From CAYSLC01 sp964431545 (GTDB lineage Bacteria; Desulfobacterota; Desulfobacteria; Desulfobacterales; JAABSP01), in NCBI GenBank assembly GCA_964431545.1, contig CAYSLC010000113.1, positions 1 to 17,823 of the forward strand: 17,823 nt of DNA. Reading direction: 5' to 3'. This document shows, piece by piece, positions 1 to 5,864 of the stretch. Position numbers and translations under genes: made by a program. Within the stretch, counting starts at the first letter, position 1; the number at the start of each line of letters is the position of its first letter. The notes under the pieces are model-generated. The model had not been told where the DNA came from and made no database searches. It saw only the letters and a program-made list of their open reading frames with translations.

Positions 1-1173
1 GAGGATTCGGGTGGAACTTCGCTCCCGATCCTCGAAACCCGGAACCTCGTCACCCGCTTTTATACTTATGACGGCATCGTCCAGGCCCTGGACGGCGTGA
101 GCCTCTCCATCGATCCCGGCACCACCTTCGGGCTGGTTGGGGAGTCGGGGTGCGGCAAGAGCGTCTTCGCCCGGTCCCTGATGCGGATCATCGGACCGCC
201 GGGGCGGATCGAGGGGGGTCGGGTCCTCCTTCGGGACGATGGGAACGGCCATGGGGCGGGGCAGGGGAGGACAATCGATCTTCTGACCCTCTCAGAGGCG
301 GGGATGGAACGGATCCGGGGGGACCGGATCTCCATGATCTTCCAGGAGCCGGGAGCGGCCCTCAACCCCATCATGTCCGTGGGGGATCAGGTGGCGGAGA
401 GCTTCCTCTTCCATCGGAAGCGGGAGATGTGCGCCTCGGTGTTGGCCGGCCTGACTGGCCGGGGCGGATGGGGGCGGACGATTGCACCCCTCTACCGGCT
501 GGCCGAAAAACGGCCGGACGCGGTCCCCCTCCGGTTGTTGAACCGGATCCTCCTTCTCCGGCGGTGGCGGGGGCCGCTCCGTCGGGAGGCCCGGCGCCGG
601 TCGGCGGAGATCCTCGGCCGGCTGGGGATCTCCGACCCGGAGGGGATGCTCGACCGCTTTCCCCACCAGCTCTCCGGCGGCATGAAGCAGCGGATCGTCA
701 TCGCCATGGCCCTGGCGTGCGGGCCGGCGCTCCTCATCGCCGACGAGGCGACCTCCAACCTCGACGTCACCGTCCAGGCCCAGATCCTCGACCTGCTCAA
801 ACAGCTCCAGGAGACGGAGATCGGCGCCGTTCTGCTCATCACCCACGACCTGGGGGAGGTGGCCGAAACCTGCGACCGGGCCGGGGTCATGTACGCCGGG
901 TGCCTGTGCGAGACCGCCGGCGCGCGGGACCTCTTCACCGGGCCGCGCCATCCCTACACCGATGCTCTCCTCCGGGCCGTGCCGCGCCGGTCCCGGAGCG
1001 ATCCCCTGGCGCGGATCCCCGGCAGCGTCCCCAACCTGGTGGATCCGCCGCCGGGGTGCCGGTTCCATCCCCGATGCGGTAGAGCGGGGGATCTCTGCCG
1101 GAAGGAGAAGCCGGAGCTTGTGGAGATGGGGCCGCGCCACTGGGCCGCCTGCCATTTTCCGTTGTGTGGATGA
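1..1173 (+). CDS. Oligopeptide/dipeptide ABC transporter ATP-binding protein, OppD/DppD-like (5' partial)
   Basis: ATPase subunit of a peptide/nickel-type ABC importer, hydrolysing ATP at the inner face of the membrane. The frame is open from base 1, so the true start lies upstream; 390 residues are visible. Residue numbers count from base 1: Walker A GESGCGKS at 47-54, Q-loop FQEPGAALNP near 114-123, signature LSGGMKQR at 224-231, Walker B LLIADEATSNLD at 244-255 and the H-loop histidine at 282. A typical oligopeptide-transporter C-terminal region follows (HPYTDALL, then a PPPGCRFHPRC motif). Two oddities: about 50 extra basic, leucine-rich residues lie between the Q-loop and the signature, and Walker B is followed by ATSNLD rather than the common PTTALD. 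An OppF partner would be expected directly downstream. Only a fragment of one is found, after a toxin-antitoxin-like pair and a sequence gap. The substrate cannot be told from an ATPase. Confidence 0.93.
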   Translation, partial: EDSGGTSLPILETRNLVTRFYTYDGIVQALDGVSLSIDPGTTFGLVGESGCGKSVFARSLMRIIGPPGRIEGGRVLLRDDGNGHGAGQGRTIDLLTLSEAGMERIRGDRISMIFQEPGAALNPIMSVGDQVAESFLFHRKREMCASVLAGLTGRGGWGRTIAPLYRLAEKRPDAVPLRLLNRILLLRRWRGPLRREARRRSAEILGRLGISDPEGMLDRFPHQLSGGMKQRIVIAMALACGPALLIADEATSNLDVTVQAQILDLLKQLQETEIGAVLLITHDLGEVAETCDRAGVMYAGCLCETAGARDLFTGPRHPYTDALLRAVPRRSRSDPLARIPGSVPNLVDPPPGCRFHPRCGRAGDLCRKEKPELVEMGPRHWAACHFPLCG

Positions 1174-1281
1174 TCAGATGACATGGTATTCTGGGAAATG
1201 GAACGGATGGAACCTTAAGATCGGAGTCCGTGCCCCGCTGCCCAAGCGTTCGATGCCATGAACGAAGGAAAGGAGCCCACC

Positions 1282-1536
1282 ATGGAGTGTCAATTCACGA
1301 TCACCTATCCGGATACACTACCGGATGCGGCAAACATATCCCGGGAAGAATTTGAATGGGAGGCGAAAATGGCCATGGCCGCCAAACTTTTCGAGATCGG
1401 TCGGATTTCATCGGGGTTGGCCGCCCAACTTGCCGGTCTCACTCGCGTCGCTTTCCTGCTTCGACTGGACCGGTATGGCATCCCCATGATCGATCTTACC
1501 CGTGAAGAGCTGGAAGCGGATCTCGAAAATGCGTAA
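1282..1536 (+). CDS. UPF0175 family protein, putative antitoxin
   Basis: A small 84-residue protein matching the UPF0175 pattern: an N-terminal strand segment, a helical EFEWEAKMAMAAKLFEIGRIS stretch split by SSGLAAQLAG, and a C-terminal GIPMIDLTREELEADL tail. Family members act as DNA-binding antitoxin-like partners of PIN-domain proteins. The start at 1282 is chosen because AAGGAG at 1270-1275 sits six bases upstream; an in-frame ATG at 1258 would add eight residues without a comparable site. The stop overlaps the start of the next frame (ATGCGTAA), which is typical of translationally coupled antitoxin-toxin pairs. Base composition is more AT-rich than in the flanking transporter genes, consistent with acquisition. 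Autoregulation of the pair is usual for such modules but no operator is evident here. Confidence 0.8.
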   Translation: MECQFTITYPDTLPDAANISREEFEWEAKMAMAAKLFEIGRISSGLAAQLAGLTRVAFLLRLDRYGIPMIDLTREELEADLENA

Positions 1537-1557
1537 GAAGAGGATCGTGATCAATAC
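1529..1557 (+). CDS. PIN-domain (DUF3368-like) toxin gene, first codons only, cut by the gap
   Basis: An ATG at 1529 overlaps the stop codon of the UPF0175 gene and opens a frame reading MRKKRIVINT before the run of N begins. The basic start followed by hydrophobic IVIN-T resembles the first strand of DUF3368 PIN-domain proteins, which often begin VVINTSPLI and commonly follow UPF0175 genes. PIN domains are Mg2+-dependent ribonucleases, many of them toxins. Only ten residues can be read, so the identification rests on gene order, the four-base-type overlap and this short N-terminus. Whether the gene is intact depends on the missing sequence. Confidence 0.5.
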
Positions 1558-1657
1558 NNNNNNNNNNNNNNNNNNNNNNNNNNNNNNNNNNNNNNNNNNN
1601 NNNNNNNNNNNNNNNNNNNNNNNNNNNNNNNNNNNNNNNNNNNNNNNNNNNNNNNNN
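1558..1657. other. Assembly gap of 100 N
   Basis: Exactly 100 unknown bases. A round 100 is the usual convention for a scaffold gap of unknown length, so distances and reading frames across it mean nothing. The apparent open frame running through it is an artefact. The missing part should hold at least the rest of the PIN-type gene and the start of the OppF-like gene. Confidence 0.98.
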
Positions 1658-1759
1658 ATCGAACGGGGGGAGTGCCTGGGGCTGGTGGGGGAGTCGGGGT
1701 GCGGCAAGACCACCACGGGACGGTGTCTGGTTCGGCTCGATGCGCCCACCGGCGGGGAG
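1658..1759 (+). pseudogene. OppF/DppF-like ABC ATPase fragment
   Basis: Straight after the gap the sequence reads as the N-terminal part of an OppF-type ATPase: IERGECLGLVGESGCGKTTT, then GRCLVRLDAPTGGE, covering the strand before Walker A, Walker A itself and the LDAPTGGE segment. Homology stops at about 1759. Beyond this none of the three forward frames continues with the expected strand, Q-loop or signature motif, and the frame ends at 1897 in arginine- and glycine-rich sequence that looks non-coding. The fragment is therefore truncated by a deletion, an insertion junction or a misassembly. Its Walker A codons are nearly identical to those of the OppD gene at 130-158, so a repeat-driven assembly error is a real alternative. 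Confidence 0.72.
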
Positions 1760-1853
1760 AGATGGCGGACGGGGGACTCCTCTGATCCGGCGGATGTGCG
1801 GGTCGGGTGGCGGGGAAGGCGCGCCGGCCGGACGGGCCGGGGGCGGATTCGGG

Positions 1854-2012
1854 CTACCGGTGGGGGATGCGCCGCCGGGTCCGCCGCATGCCGGTGATCA
1901 GGCCGGCGATGCACGCGGCCACCATGAAGGCGGCCGGGATGATGAAGATGTGAACGAACTCCATACCATGTGCCTGTTTCGGTTCCAGTGTGACGGGATC
2001 GGAGGAACACAC
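1854..2012 (-). CDS. Small single-span membrane protein, hypothetical
   Basis: A 52-codon frame on the minus strand begins at a GTG (2010-2012) and ends at TAG (1854-1856). Residues 17-36 read MEFVHIFIIPAAFMVAACIA, followed by GLITGM and a basic tail RRTRRRIPHR: a classic single transmembrane helix with positive charge on its C-terminal side, predicting a cytoplasmic C-terminus. A GGGAGG ribosome binding site (2017-2022) lies four bases before the GTG, and a good promoter lies just upstream (2036-2065), giving a short leader. An internal ATG at 1964 is an alternative start giving 36 residues, but its Shine-Dalgarno is weak. I do not recognise the family. The agreement of promoter, ribosome binding site and membrane topology argues it is expressed; chance remains possible for so short a frame. 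Confidence 0.5.
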   Translation of the reverse strand: MCSSDPVTLEPKQAHGMEFVHIFIIPAAFMVAACIAGLITGMRRTRRRIPHR

Positions 2013-2035
2013 GAAACCTCCCGATCCTGGGACAG

Positions 2036-2065
2036 AGTATACCGGCGGGCGGCCCGGGAAATCAA
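2036..2065 (-). promoter_or_regulatory. Sigma70-type promoter for the small membrane protein
   Basis: On the minus strand TTGATT (2060-2065) and TATACT (2036-2041) are separated by 18 bases, each close to the housekeeping consensus. The predicted transcription start near 2029 is seven bases before a GGGAGG ribosome binding site and 17 before the GTG start. Confidence 0.5.
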
Positions 2066-2163
2066 TGGGTTGAAGGGGGTAATCCGAGGGTAGGGATTTT
2101 CTCTTTTTTCCGGACGGACGGGTGGGCCGGCAACGGATGGTTCCCGGAGAAACACCCCTCCGT

Positions 2164-2192
2164 CCCCCTCCCCGGAAGGGCGGGGGAGGGGG
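2164..2192. repeat. GC-rich perfect palindrome, REP-like
   Basis: Ten-base arms, CCCCCTCCCC at 2164-2173 and GGGGAGGGGG at 2183-2192, are perfectly complementary around a nine-base loop. It lies 58 bases past the stop of the DUF4178 gene. Neither strand has a T tract directly after it, so it is not a standard intrinsic terminator. The composition resembles dispersed extragenic palindromes found between genes in GC-rich proteobacteria; copy number cannot be judged from one window. Confidence 0.5.
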
Positions 2193-2249
2193 TGAAGTTG
2201 AGGGAACAGGTTTTCGTGTTCGACCGGTGCGGGAACGGCCGTGCCGGGG

Positions 2250-2816
2250 TCAGGCGGTCTCGGAGGCGGACCGTCCGGGCAGGATGTTGGTGAACTGGTA
2301 CGCCTCCACCGGTTCGCCCACCGCCGCCTCGAACTCCTCCTCGTCCCACTGCTCGATGCTCAGGTACCTGGTGCCGTTGTCGTCCTCGTAGTCCCAGACG
2401 AGCATCTTCCGGGCCGGCCCCTTGCCGTCCTTGTAGAAGTCGCCCCCGGCCCACTCCTCCAGATAGTAGGTGACCCCGTCCAGGACCAGCTCGTCGGGCG
2501 GATCATCGTTCTGTTTGACGTGATCGCGAACGTGGGCGCCCAGGCGGCCGAAGGGGATCTTCCGGCTGACCGACCACTCGTCCTCGTCGTCCGATTCCCG
2601 CTCCAGGTAAAGGGTCTCGTCGTGGCTCTTGAGCTGCCACTCGTGGCTCAGGTCCCCGGAACCCCAGTCGTAGTAGTGGTACGCCTCCACCTCCCAGGTC
2701 TTCATGTCGTAGTCGACCATGTACCCCACCTGGATGTCCTTGAGGGTGAGGCTGCTGGGGTCGGGGCCCTCGTCCGGCGGCTTCTTTCCGAAGCCGAAAA
2801 ATTCTTTCCAGCCCAT
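2250..2816 (-). CDS. DUF4178 domain protein
   Basis: A 188-residue, strongly acidic, apparently soluble protein with no signal peptide or membrane span. From about residue 27 it shows the DUF4178 pattern: a LKDIQVGYMVDYDMKTWEV segment, a second strand set with EWQL and ETLYLERE, and a repeat of that layout at GVTYYLEEWAGGDF and YLSIEQWDEEEFEAAVGEPV. The fold probably consists of two similar beta units; the biochemical role is unknown. It starts six bases after the stop of the PspA gene, and its GGAG ribosome binding site lies within the last codons of that gene, so the two are co-translated. The start is fixed by this site. It is the last gene of a five-gene minus-strand operon, and DUF4178 proteins are known to occur beside PspA homologues, suggesting a membrane-stress role. 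Confidence 0.82.
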   Translation of the reverse strand: MGWKEFFGFGKKPPDEGPDPSSLTLKDIQVGYMVDYDMKTWEVEAYHYYDWGSGDLSHEWQLKSHDETLYLERESDDEDEWSVSRKIPFGRLGAHVRDHVKQNDDPPDELVLDGVTYYLEEWAGGDFYKDGKGPARKMLVWDYEDDNGTRYLSIEQWDEEEFEAAVGEPVEAYQFTNILPGRSASETA

Positions 2817-2822
2817 GGCGGT

Positions 2823-3536
2823 CTACTCCGTGATCATGCCCATCTTCTTTTTGAGTTCCAGGAGGTTGGCCGAGACCGAGGCGCTCTTGGCGCCGCTCTC
2901 CAGGGCCTTGTTGATCTCCTGGTCGACGCTCTTTTCGGCGCTGGCCATGTCCCCGTAGGCGATGGCCAGGGATTCGTCCTCCTCCACCTTCGCCTTCATC
3001 TTCTCCAGCATGGCCACCGTGCCCGAAGAGTCGATCTTGGACAACTGCTTGTTGATCTTCTTGGTGGAGGCGGCGGTCTTGGCCCGGGCCCGCAGGGTGG
3101 TCAGGTCGTTCTCGTAGGTGGAGATGGACGACTTGATCTTGTTGACGTTGGCCTGGAGGTTGTTGGCCATCTGCTCGTGGCGCTGGGCCTCCTGCTCCAC
3201 ACGGAGGGCGTCCTGGGCCACCTCCTCCTTCTTGGTGAGGGCCTCGGTGGCCAGCCGCTCGGCCTCGGCGGGGTCGAGGCCGCCGCTCTGCGCCTTCTTC
3301 AACAGAAGCATCGCCTTGCGCTCGTAATCGGCGGCCAGCCGCTTCTTGTTCTCGGCATCCTTCCGGGTCCGGATGGCGATGCCCTTGACCTCGGCCAGGC
3401 TGGTCATGGCCTGCTGGAGGTCCTTTTTCAGGTCCCGGATCCCCTGTTCGGTCATCTTGATGGGATCCTCGAATTTATCAACGACGGCATGGGCCTCGGA
3501 CTGGCCGATTTTGAAAAGTCTTGCAAAGATCGACAT
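2823..3536 (-). CDS. pspA: PspA/IM30 family membrane-stress protein
   Basis: A 237-residue protein, almost wholly predicted alpha-helical and coiled-coil, which is the size and shape of PspA/Vipp1/ESCRT-III-like proteins. The N-terminus, MSIFARLFKIGQSEAHAVVD followed by KFEDPIKMTEQGIRDLKKDL, matches the amphipathic helix and first coil of the family (compare the usual DP..mi.q.i.dm). A long charged hairpin follows at about 25-150 and shorter helices to the end. Members assemble on the inner face of the cytoplasmic membrane and limit leakage under envelope stress. An excellent ribosome binding site (AAGGAGG) precedes the ATG. The gene lies between YbjN-like and DUF4178 genes. The 60-base gap upstream contains a repeated CGCTAT motif and a possible extra start signal, but no convincing promoter. 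No PspF or sigma54 element is visible. It is closer to the YjfJ-like branch by context than to classical pspABC. Confidence 0.9.
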   Translation of the reverse strand: MSIFARLFKIGQSEAHAVVDKFEDPIKMTEQGIRDLKKDLQQAMTSLAEVKGIAIRTRKDAENKKRLAADYERKAMLLLKKAQSGGLDPAEAERLATEALTKKEEVAQDALRVEQEAQRHEQMANNLQANVNKIKSSISTYENDLTTLRARAKTAASTKKINKQLSKIDSSGTVAMLEKMKAKVEEDESLAIAYGDMASAEKSVDQEINKALESGAKSASVSANLLELKKKMGMITE

Positions 3537-3596
3537 ATCGATGTCCTCCTTCCTGTATAGCGCCTATAATAGCGATGGATGAAGCGGATTGACGGG

Positions 3597-3989
3597 TTAC
3601 GCGGCATGTGCCAAGAGTTCGCCGCCGTATTCGGACAAAGCCAGGCCCAGGGCGTGGATGGTGCCCTCCAGCTCGTTCCGGTCGAGGTTCTCCAGCTGCA
3701 GGGTGTCCCGGTAGAGCAGGATCTCCCCGGACTCGTCCAGGACAAAGGCGCCGTGGACCAATTCCCGGTTCATCTGGAGCAGACGCTTGTAGAAGTTGGT
3801 GTCGTCGGCCCGCACCTTCATGACCACCTGCTCCAGCACCACGATGGGGGGCTCGCAGTCGATCACCAGGTTCTTGATGCCGTTCTCCTCGTCGTCCACC
3901 ACCACCAGCTCCTCATCGGCGTCCTCGTCGACGATGGCGATGTTCATGTCCCGGAGGAATTCCTTGATGCACTCGAACTTCTCCTTCAT
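3597..3989 (-). CDS. YbjN domain protein (CesT/Tir chaperone-like fold)
   Basis: A 130-residue acidic soluble protein. Its pattern fits the YbjN family, which shares the fold of type III secretion chaperones: an N-terminal helix (KEFLRDMNI), acidic strands (EDADEELVVVDDEENGIKN), the helix FYKRLLQMNRELVHGAF, the strand pair FVLDESGEILLYRDTL, and a closing helix (ELEGTIHALGLALSEYG). Such proteins bind other proteins; no enzyme motif is present. A strong AGGAGG site six bases upstream fixes the start. It lies between the RCK channel gene (80 bases upstream) and pspA (60 bases downstream) on the same strand. A role as an adaptor for PspA or the channel is inference from position. A DUF2170/YjfI assignment was considered but the sequence pattern fits YbjN better. 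Confidence 0.75.
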   Translation of the reverse strand: MKEKFECIKEFLRDMNIAIVDEDADEELVVVDDEENGIKNLVIDCEPPIVVLEQVVMKVRADDTNFYKRLLQMNRELVHGAFVLDESGEILLYRDTLQLENLDRNELEGTIHALGLALSEYGGELLAHAA

Positions 3990-4032
3990 TACCCACCTCC
4001 TGTTTTTGGATAGACCTCGGTTGATGCTGTGG

Positions 4033-4068
4033 GGGTCTCCGGCCGCGCCTTCCGGCGGACAAAGACCC
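4033..4068 (-). promoter_or_regulatory. Imperfect inverted repeat between channel and YbjN-like genes
   Basis: GGGTCT (4033-4038) pairs with AGACCC (4063-4068), with an inner GC-rich pairing around a GGAA loop. It begins just past the channel stop codon and ends 43 bases before the YbjN-like start. No T tract follows on the minus strand, so it may be a processing or stability element, or nothing, rather than a terminator. Confidence 0.3.
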
Positions 4069-4069
4069 G

Positions 4070-5098
4070 TTATCGGATCTCCGGACGGTGGGCGGCGATG
4101 ACCACGAGCCGGTCATTCCCGTCCACCACATAGTCATTGTCCGGATTGGCCACCAGGTTCTTTCCCTCTTCGTCCTCGATGCCGATCACCAGAATATCGT
4201 GGTCCCGCTTGAGGGTGCACATGACATCGTAAAACCGCCGTCCCACCAGGTTCGGCGGGATCTCGATCATATACATCTCCTTGCCGTACCGGTTGCTCAC
4301 CAGTTCGCTGATCATCAGGGTGATGCCGTGGTTGAGGGCGGCCTGCACCAGCAGGTTGGTGCTCAGCTCCCCCACCACGATGATCTCGTCGGCGTTGGCC
4401 ATCTTGCAGTACTCGATGTTCTTGGGATCCATGAGTTCCACGCAGGTATAGACGTCCGGATTGAGACTTTCGATGGTCAGGGTGTTCAGAATGGTCTTGG
4501 CGTCCCTGGCATAGGCGTCCAGGCGATCGTCGGAGAGGACGATCACCACCCGGGCATCTTTGATGCTCGCCTTTTTCAAGTTTTCGGAGTTGACCTCCCC
4601 CCGGACGAAGTGGACGGCGTCATCCTCCACCGGCCGCTCCGCCAGGTCGGCGATGATCACGATGGGAGCATCCTCGGACTTGGGATCGCCCCGAAGTTCG
4701 GTGATGATGTCGACGCCGCGGAAGTTCCATCCGCAGATCAGAAAGTGGTCCTTCACCTCGGTCGCTTTCATGCCTTTGCTCTCCAAAATCCGTTCCTCGA
4801 TGAACACGGAGGCGATGCTGGCGGTGAGCACCCCCAGAAACCCGATGCCGAAGACCATCACCGCCATGCCCACCAGGCGGCCTCCGGCGGTGGCCGGGGA
4901 GATGTCCCCGTACCCCACGGTGGTGAGGGTGACCACGGACCACCAGAGGGCGTCGGTGAACCCCATGTCCCCCTCGAAATAGATGAATCCGATGCTGCCC
5001 AGCAGGACCACCACGACCACCACCAGAAGGACCCGGAAGAGCTTCTCCCGGTGGAGGATGCGGAGTATCCGCTTCAGGATGGCGATGATCCGGCCCAT
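4070..5098 (-). CDS. Two-helix potassium channel with C-terminal RCK (TrkA-N/TrkA-C) domain
   Basis: A 342-residue MthK-like channel subunit. Residues 20-40 form the first membrane helix. The pore helix and filter follow, with TLTTVGYGD ending at residue 65, the canonical K+ selectivity sequence. The second helix is about 74-100. From 117 an RCK/TrkA-N Rossmann domain starts with HFLICGWNFRG, where the nucleotide loop is CGWN rather than GxGxxG, as in other ligand-gated RCK channels. A TrkA-C domain (IPPNLVGRRFYDV onward) occupies about 270-340. Four subunits would form a K+-selective pore in the inner membrane gated by ligand binding to the RCK ring. AAGGAG lies only three bases before the ATG. 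The gene starts 16 bases after the nitroreductase stop and leads into the YbjN-pspA genes. Grouping a K+ channel with PspA suggests control of membrane potential under stress. Confidence 0.93.
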   Translation of the reverse strand: MGRIIAILKRILRILHREKLFRVLLVVVVVVLLGSIGFIYFEGDMGFTDALWWSVVTLTTVGYGDISPATAGGRLVGMAVMVFGIGFLGVLTASIASVFIEERILESKGMKATEVKDHFLICGWNFRGVDIITELRGDPKSEDAPIVIIADLAERPVEDDAVHFVRGEVNSENLKKASIKDARVVIVLSDDRLDAYARDAKTILNTLTIESLNPDVYTCVELMDPKNIEYCKMANADEIIVVGELSTNLLVQAALNHGITLMISELVSNRYGKEMYMIEIPPNLVGRRFYDVMCTLKRDHDILVIGIEDEEGKNLVANPDNDYVVDGNDRLVVIAAHRPEIR

Positions 5099-5114
5099 GA
5101 TCTCCTTTCCGCCG

Positions 5115-5669
5115 TCAAAAGGTTTCGCCCCACCGTTCGGAGAAGAGGATCCGATCCAGGGGCTTTCGGGAGCGCCGGCCGCCGGCCCCCTCCAGCGGGT
5201 AGCCCACGGCCAGTAGGGCCGGGATCCGGACCCGGCCGGGGACCGCCAGGATCTCTTTCACCTTCCCCTCGGAGAACCACCCGATCCAGCAGGTCCCCAG
5301 GCCCAGCTCGGTGGCCTTGAGGACCATGTGCTCCATGGCGATGCCCAGATCGATCTGGTAGTATTCGGTGCCGGTAACGGCGGCGCCGACCCGGTTGGCG
5401 ATGAGGTCGAGCCGGGAACACCCGGCCACCAGAAGCGGGGCGTCGGCGAGCCACTTGTTGGGGATGACGGGCCGCATGGCCTCCCGGGTGATCCGGACGA
5501 TGGTCTGCCGGCGGCGCACGGCGACGAAGCGCCAGGTCTGGCTGTTGCAGGCGGACGGCGCCATCCGGGCGGCCTCGGCCATGGCCCGGATGTCGCCGTC
5601 CGCCACGGGCCGGTCCGGGTCGAAGGAGCGGGTCGATCTGCGGGCTGAAATGATCCGGTCAAGGGTCAC
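5115..5669 (-). CDS. Nitroreductase family FMN-dependent oxidoreductase
   Basis: A 184-residue flavoprotein of the nitroreductase superfamily. FMN-contacting signatures are present: the N-terminal TLDRIISARRSTRSFDPDRP, then APSACNSQTWRFVAV, a mid-protein dimer helix region (EYYQIDLGIAMEHMVLKATELGLG) and GTCWIGWF. The C-terminus has the RKPLDRILF motif common in the group. Members reduce nitro compounds, quinones or unknown electrophiles with NAD(P)H. The GTG at 5669 is chosen because the family normally begins within ten residues of the RRS motif and a GGAG site lies five bases upstream; a TTG at 5741 would add 24 residues of unfamiliar sequence. First gene of the five-gene minus-strand operon. 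Its functional link to the channel and PspA is unclear and may be redox sensing or simple co-transcription. Confidence 0.88.
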   Translation of the reverse strand: MTLDRIISARRSTRSFDPDRPVADGDIRAMAEAARMAPSACNSQTWRFVAVRRRQTIVRITREAMRPVIPNKWLADAPLLVAGCSRLDLIANRVGAAVTGTEYYQIDLGIAMEHMVLKATELGLGTCWIGWFSEGKVKEILAVPGRVRIPALLAVGYPLEGAGGRRSRKPLDRILFSERWGETF

Positions 5670-5712
5670 GCGCTCTCCGGGTGTTCCGGTTTCAAGAATC
5701 TCCTCAGATGAG

Positions 5713-5741
5713 GTTATGGACCAGATAAACCTTTTTTTCAA
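5713..5741 (-). promoter_or_regulatory. Possible promoter of the nitroreductase-channel-PspA operon
   Basis: On the minus strand TTGAAA (5736-5741) and CATAAC (5713-5718) are 17 bases apart, matching the -35 element well and the -10 moderately. The predicted start near 5706 would leave a leader of about 37 bases before the GTG at 5669. If real, it excludes the upstream TTG start at 5741. Confidence 0.35.
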
Positions 5742-5809
5742 GCAGTTTCATGGAATGGGCGCCGTCGGGCCGACGCCCGAACGGAAAGACGAATGCAAGG
5801 ACAAATCCG

Positions 5810-5838
5810 TTTACAGCGATCTGTCCCTGCACTATTAT
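5810..5838 (+). promoter_or_regulatory. Sigma70-type promoter of the helicase-nuclease gene
   Basis: TTTACA (5810-5815) and TATTAT (5833-5838) are 17 bases apart. The predicted start near 5845 lies about 20 bases before the ATG at 5865. The ribosome binding site is weak, with only GAG at 5855-5857. Confidence 0.5.
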
Positions 5839-5864
5839 AAGCAGGCCCGGCCCCGAGTTCAACG

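Larger units (their letters stand above)
1760..2249. other. Gene-poor stretch between the transporter remnant and the PspA operon
   Basis: About 490 bases without a recognisable conserved gene. They hold unassigned GC-rich sequence after the OppF break (1760-1853), a small minus-strand membrane-protein ORF with promoter (1854-2065), a T-rich patch at 2096-2109 with no convincing stem before it, and a GC-rich palindrome (2164-2192). Nothing else stood out on either strand. Confidence 0.6.

Noticed and set aside
1502..1897. Open frame running from the UPF0175 gene through the N gap into the OppF fragment
   Set aside because: The gap length is arbitrary, so the shared frame is accidental; the two sides belong to different genes.
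2096..2109. T-rich stretch as an intrinsic terminator on the plus strand
   Set aside because: No stable stem lies directly upstream of it, and no intact plus-strand gene ends nearby.
2241..3560. Long plus-strand open frame opposite the PspA and DUF4178 genes
   Set aside because: Composition is mostly V, L, G, D and H with no family pattern, and both minus-strand genes below it have clear homology, good ribosome binding sites and tight spacing. It is an antisense shadow of GC-rich coding sequence.
3537..3596. Internal promoter before pspA (TATTATAG and TATACA elements on the minus strand)
   Set aside because: No acceptable -35 hexamer at 16-18 bases from either element, and no sigma54 -24/-12 pattern.
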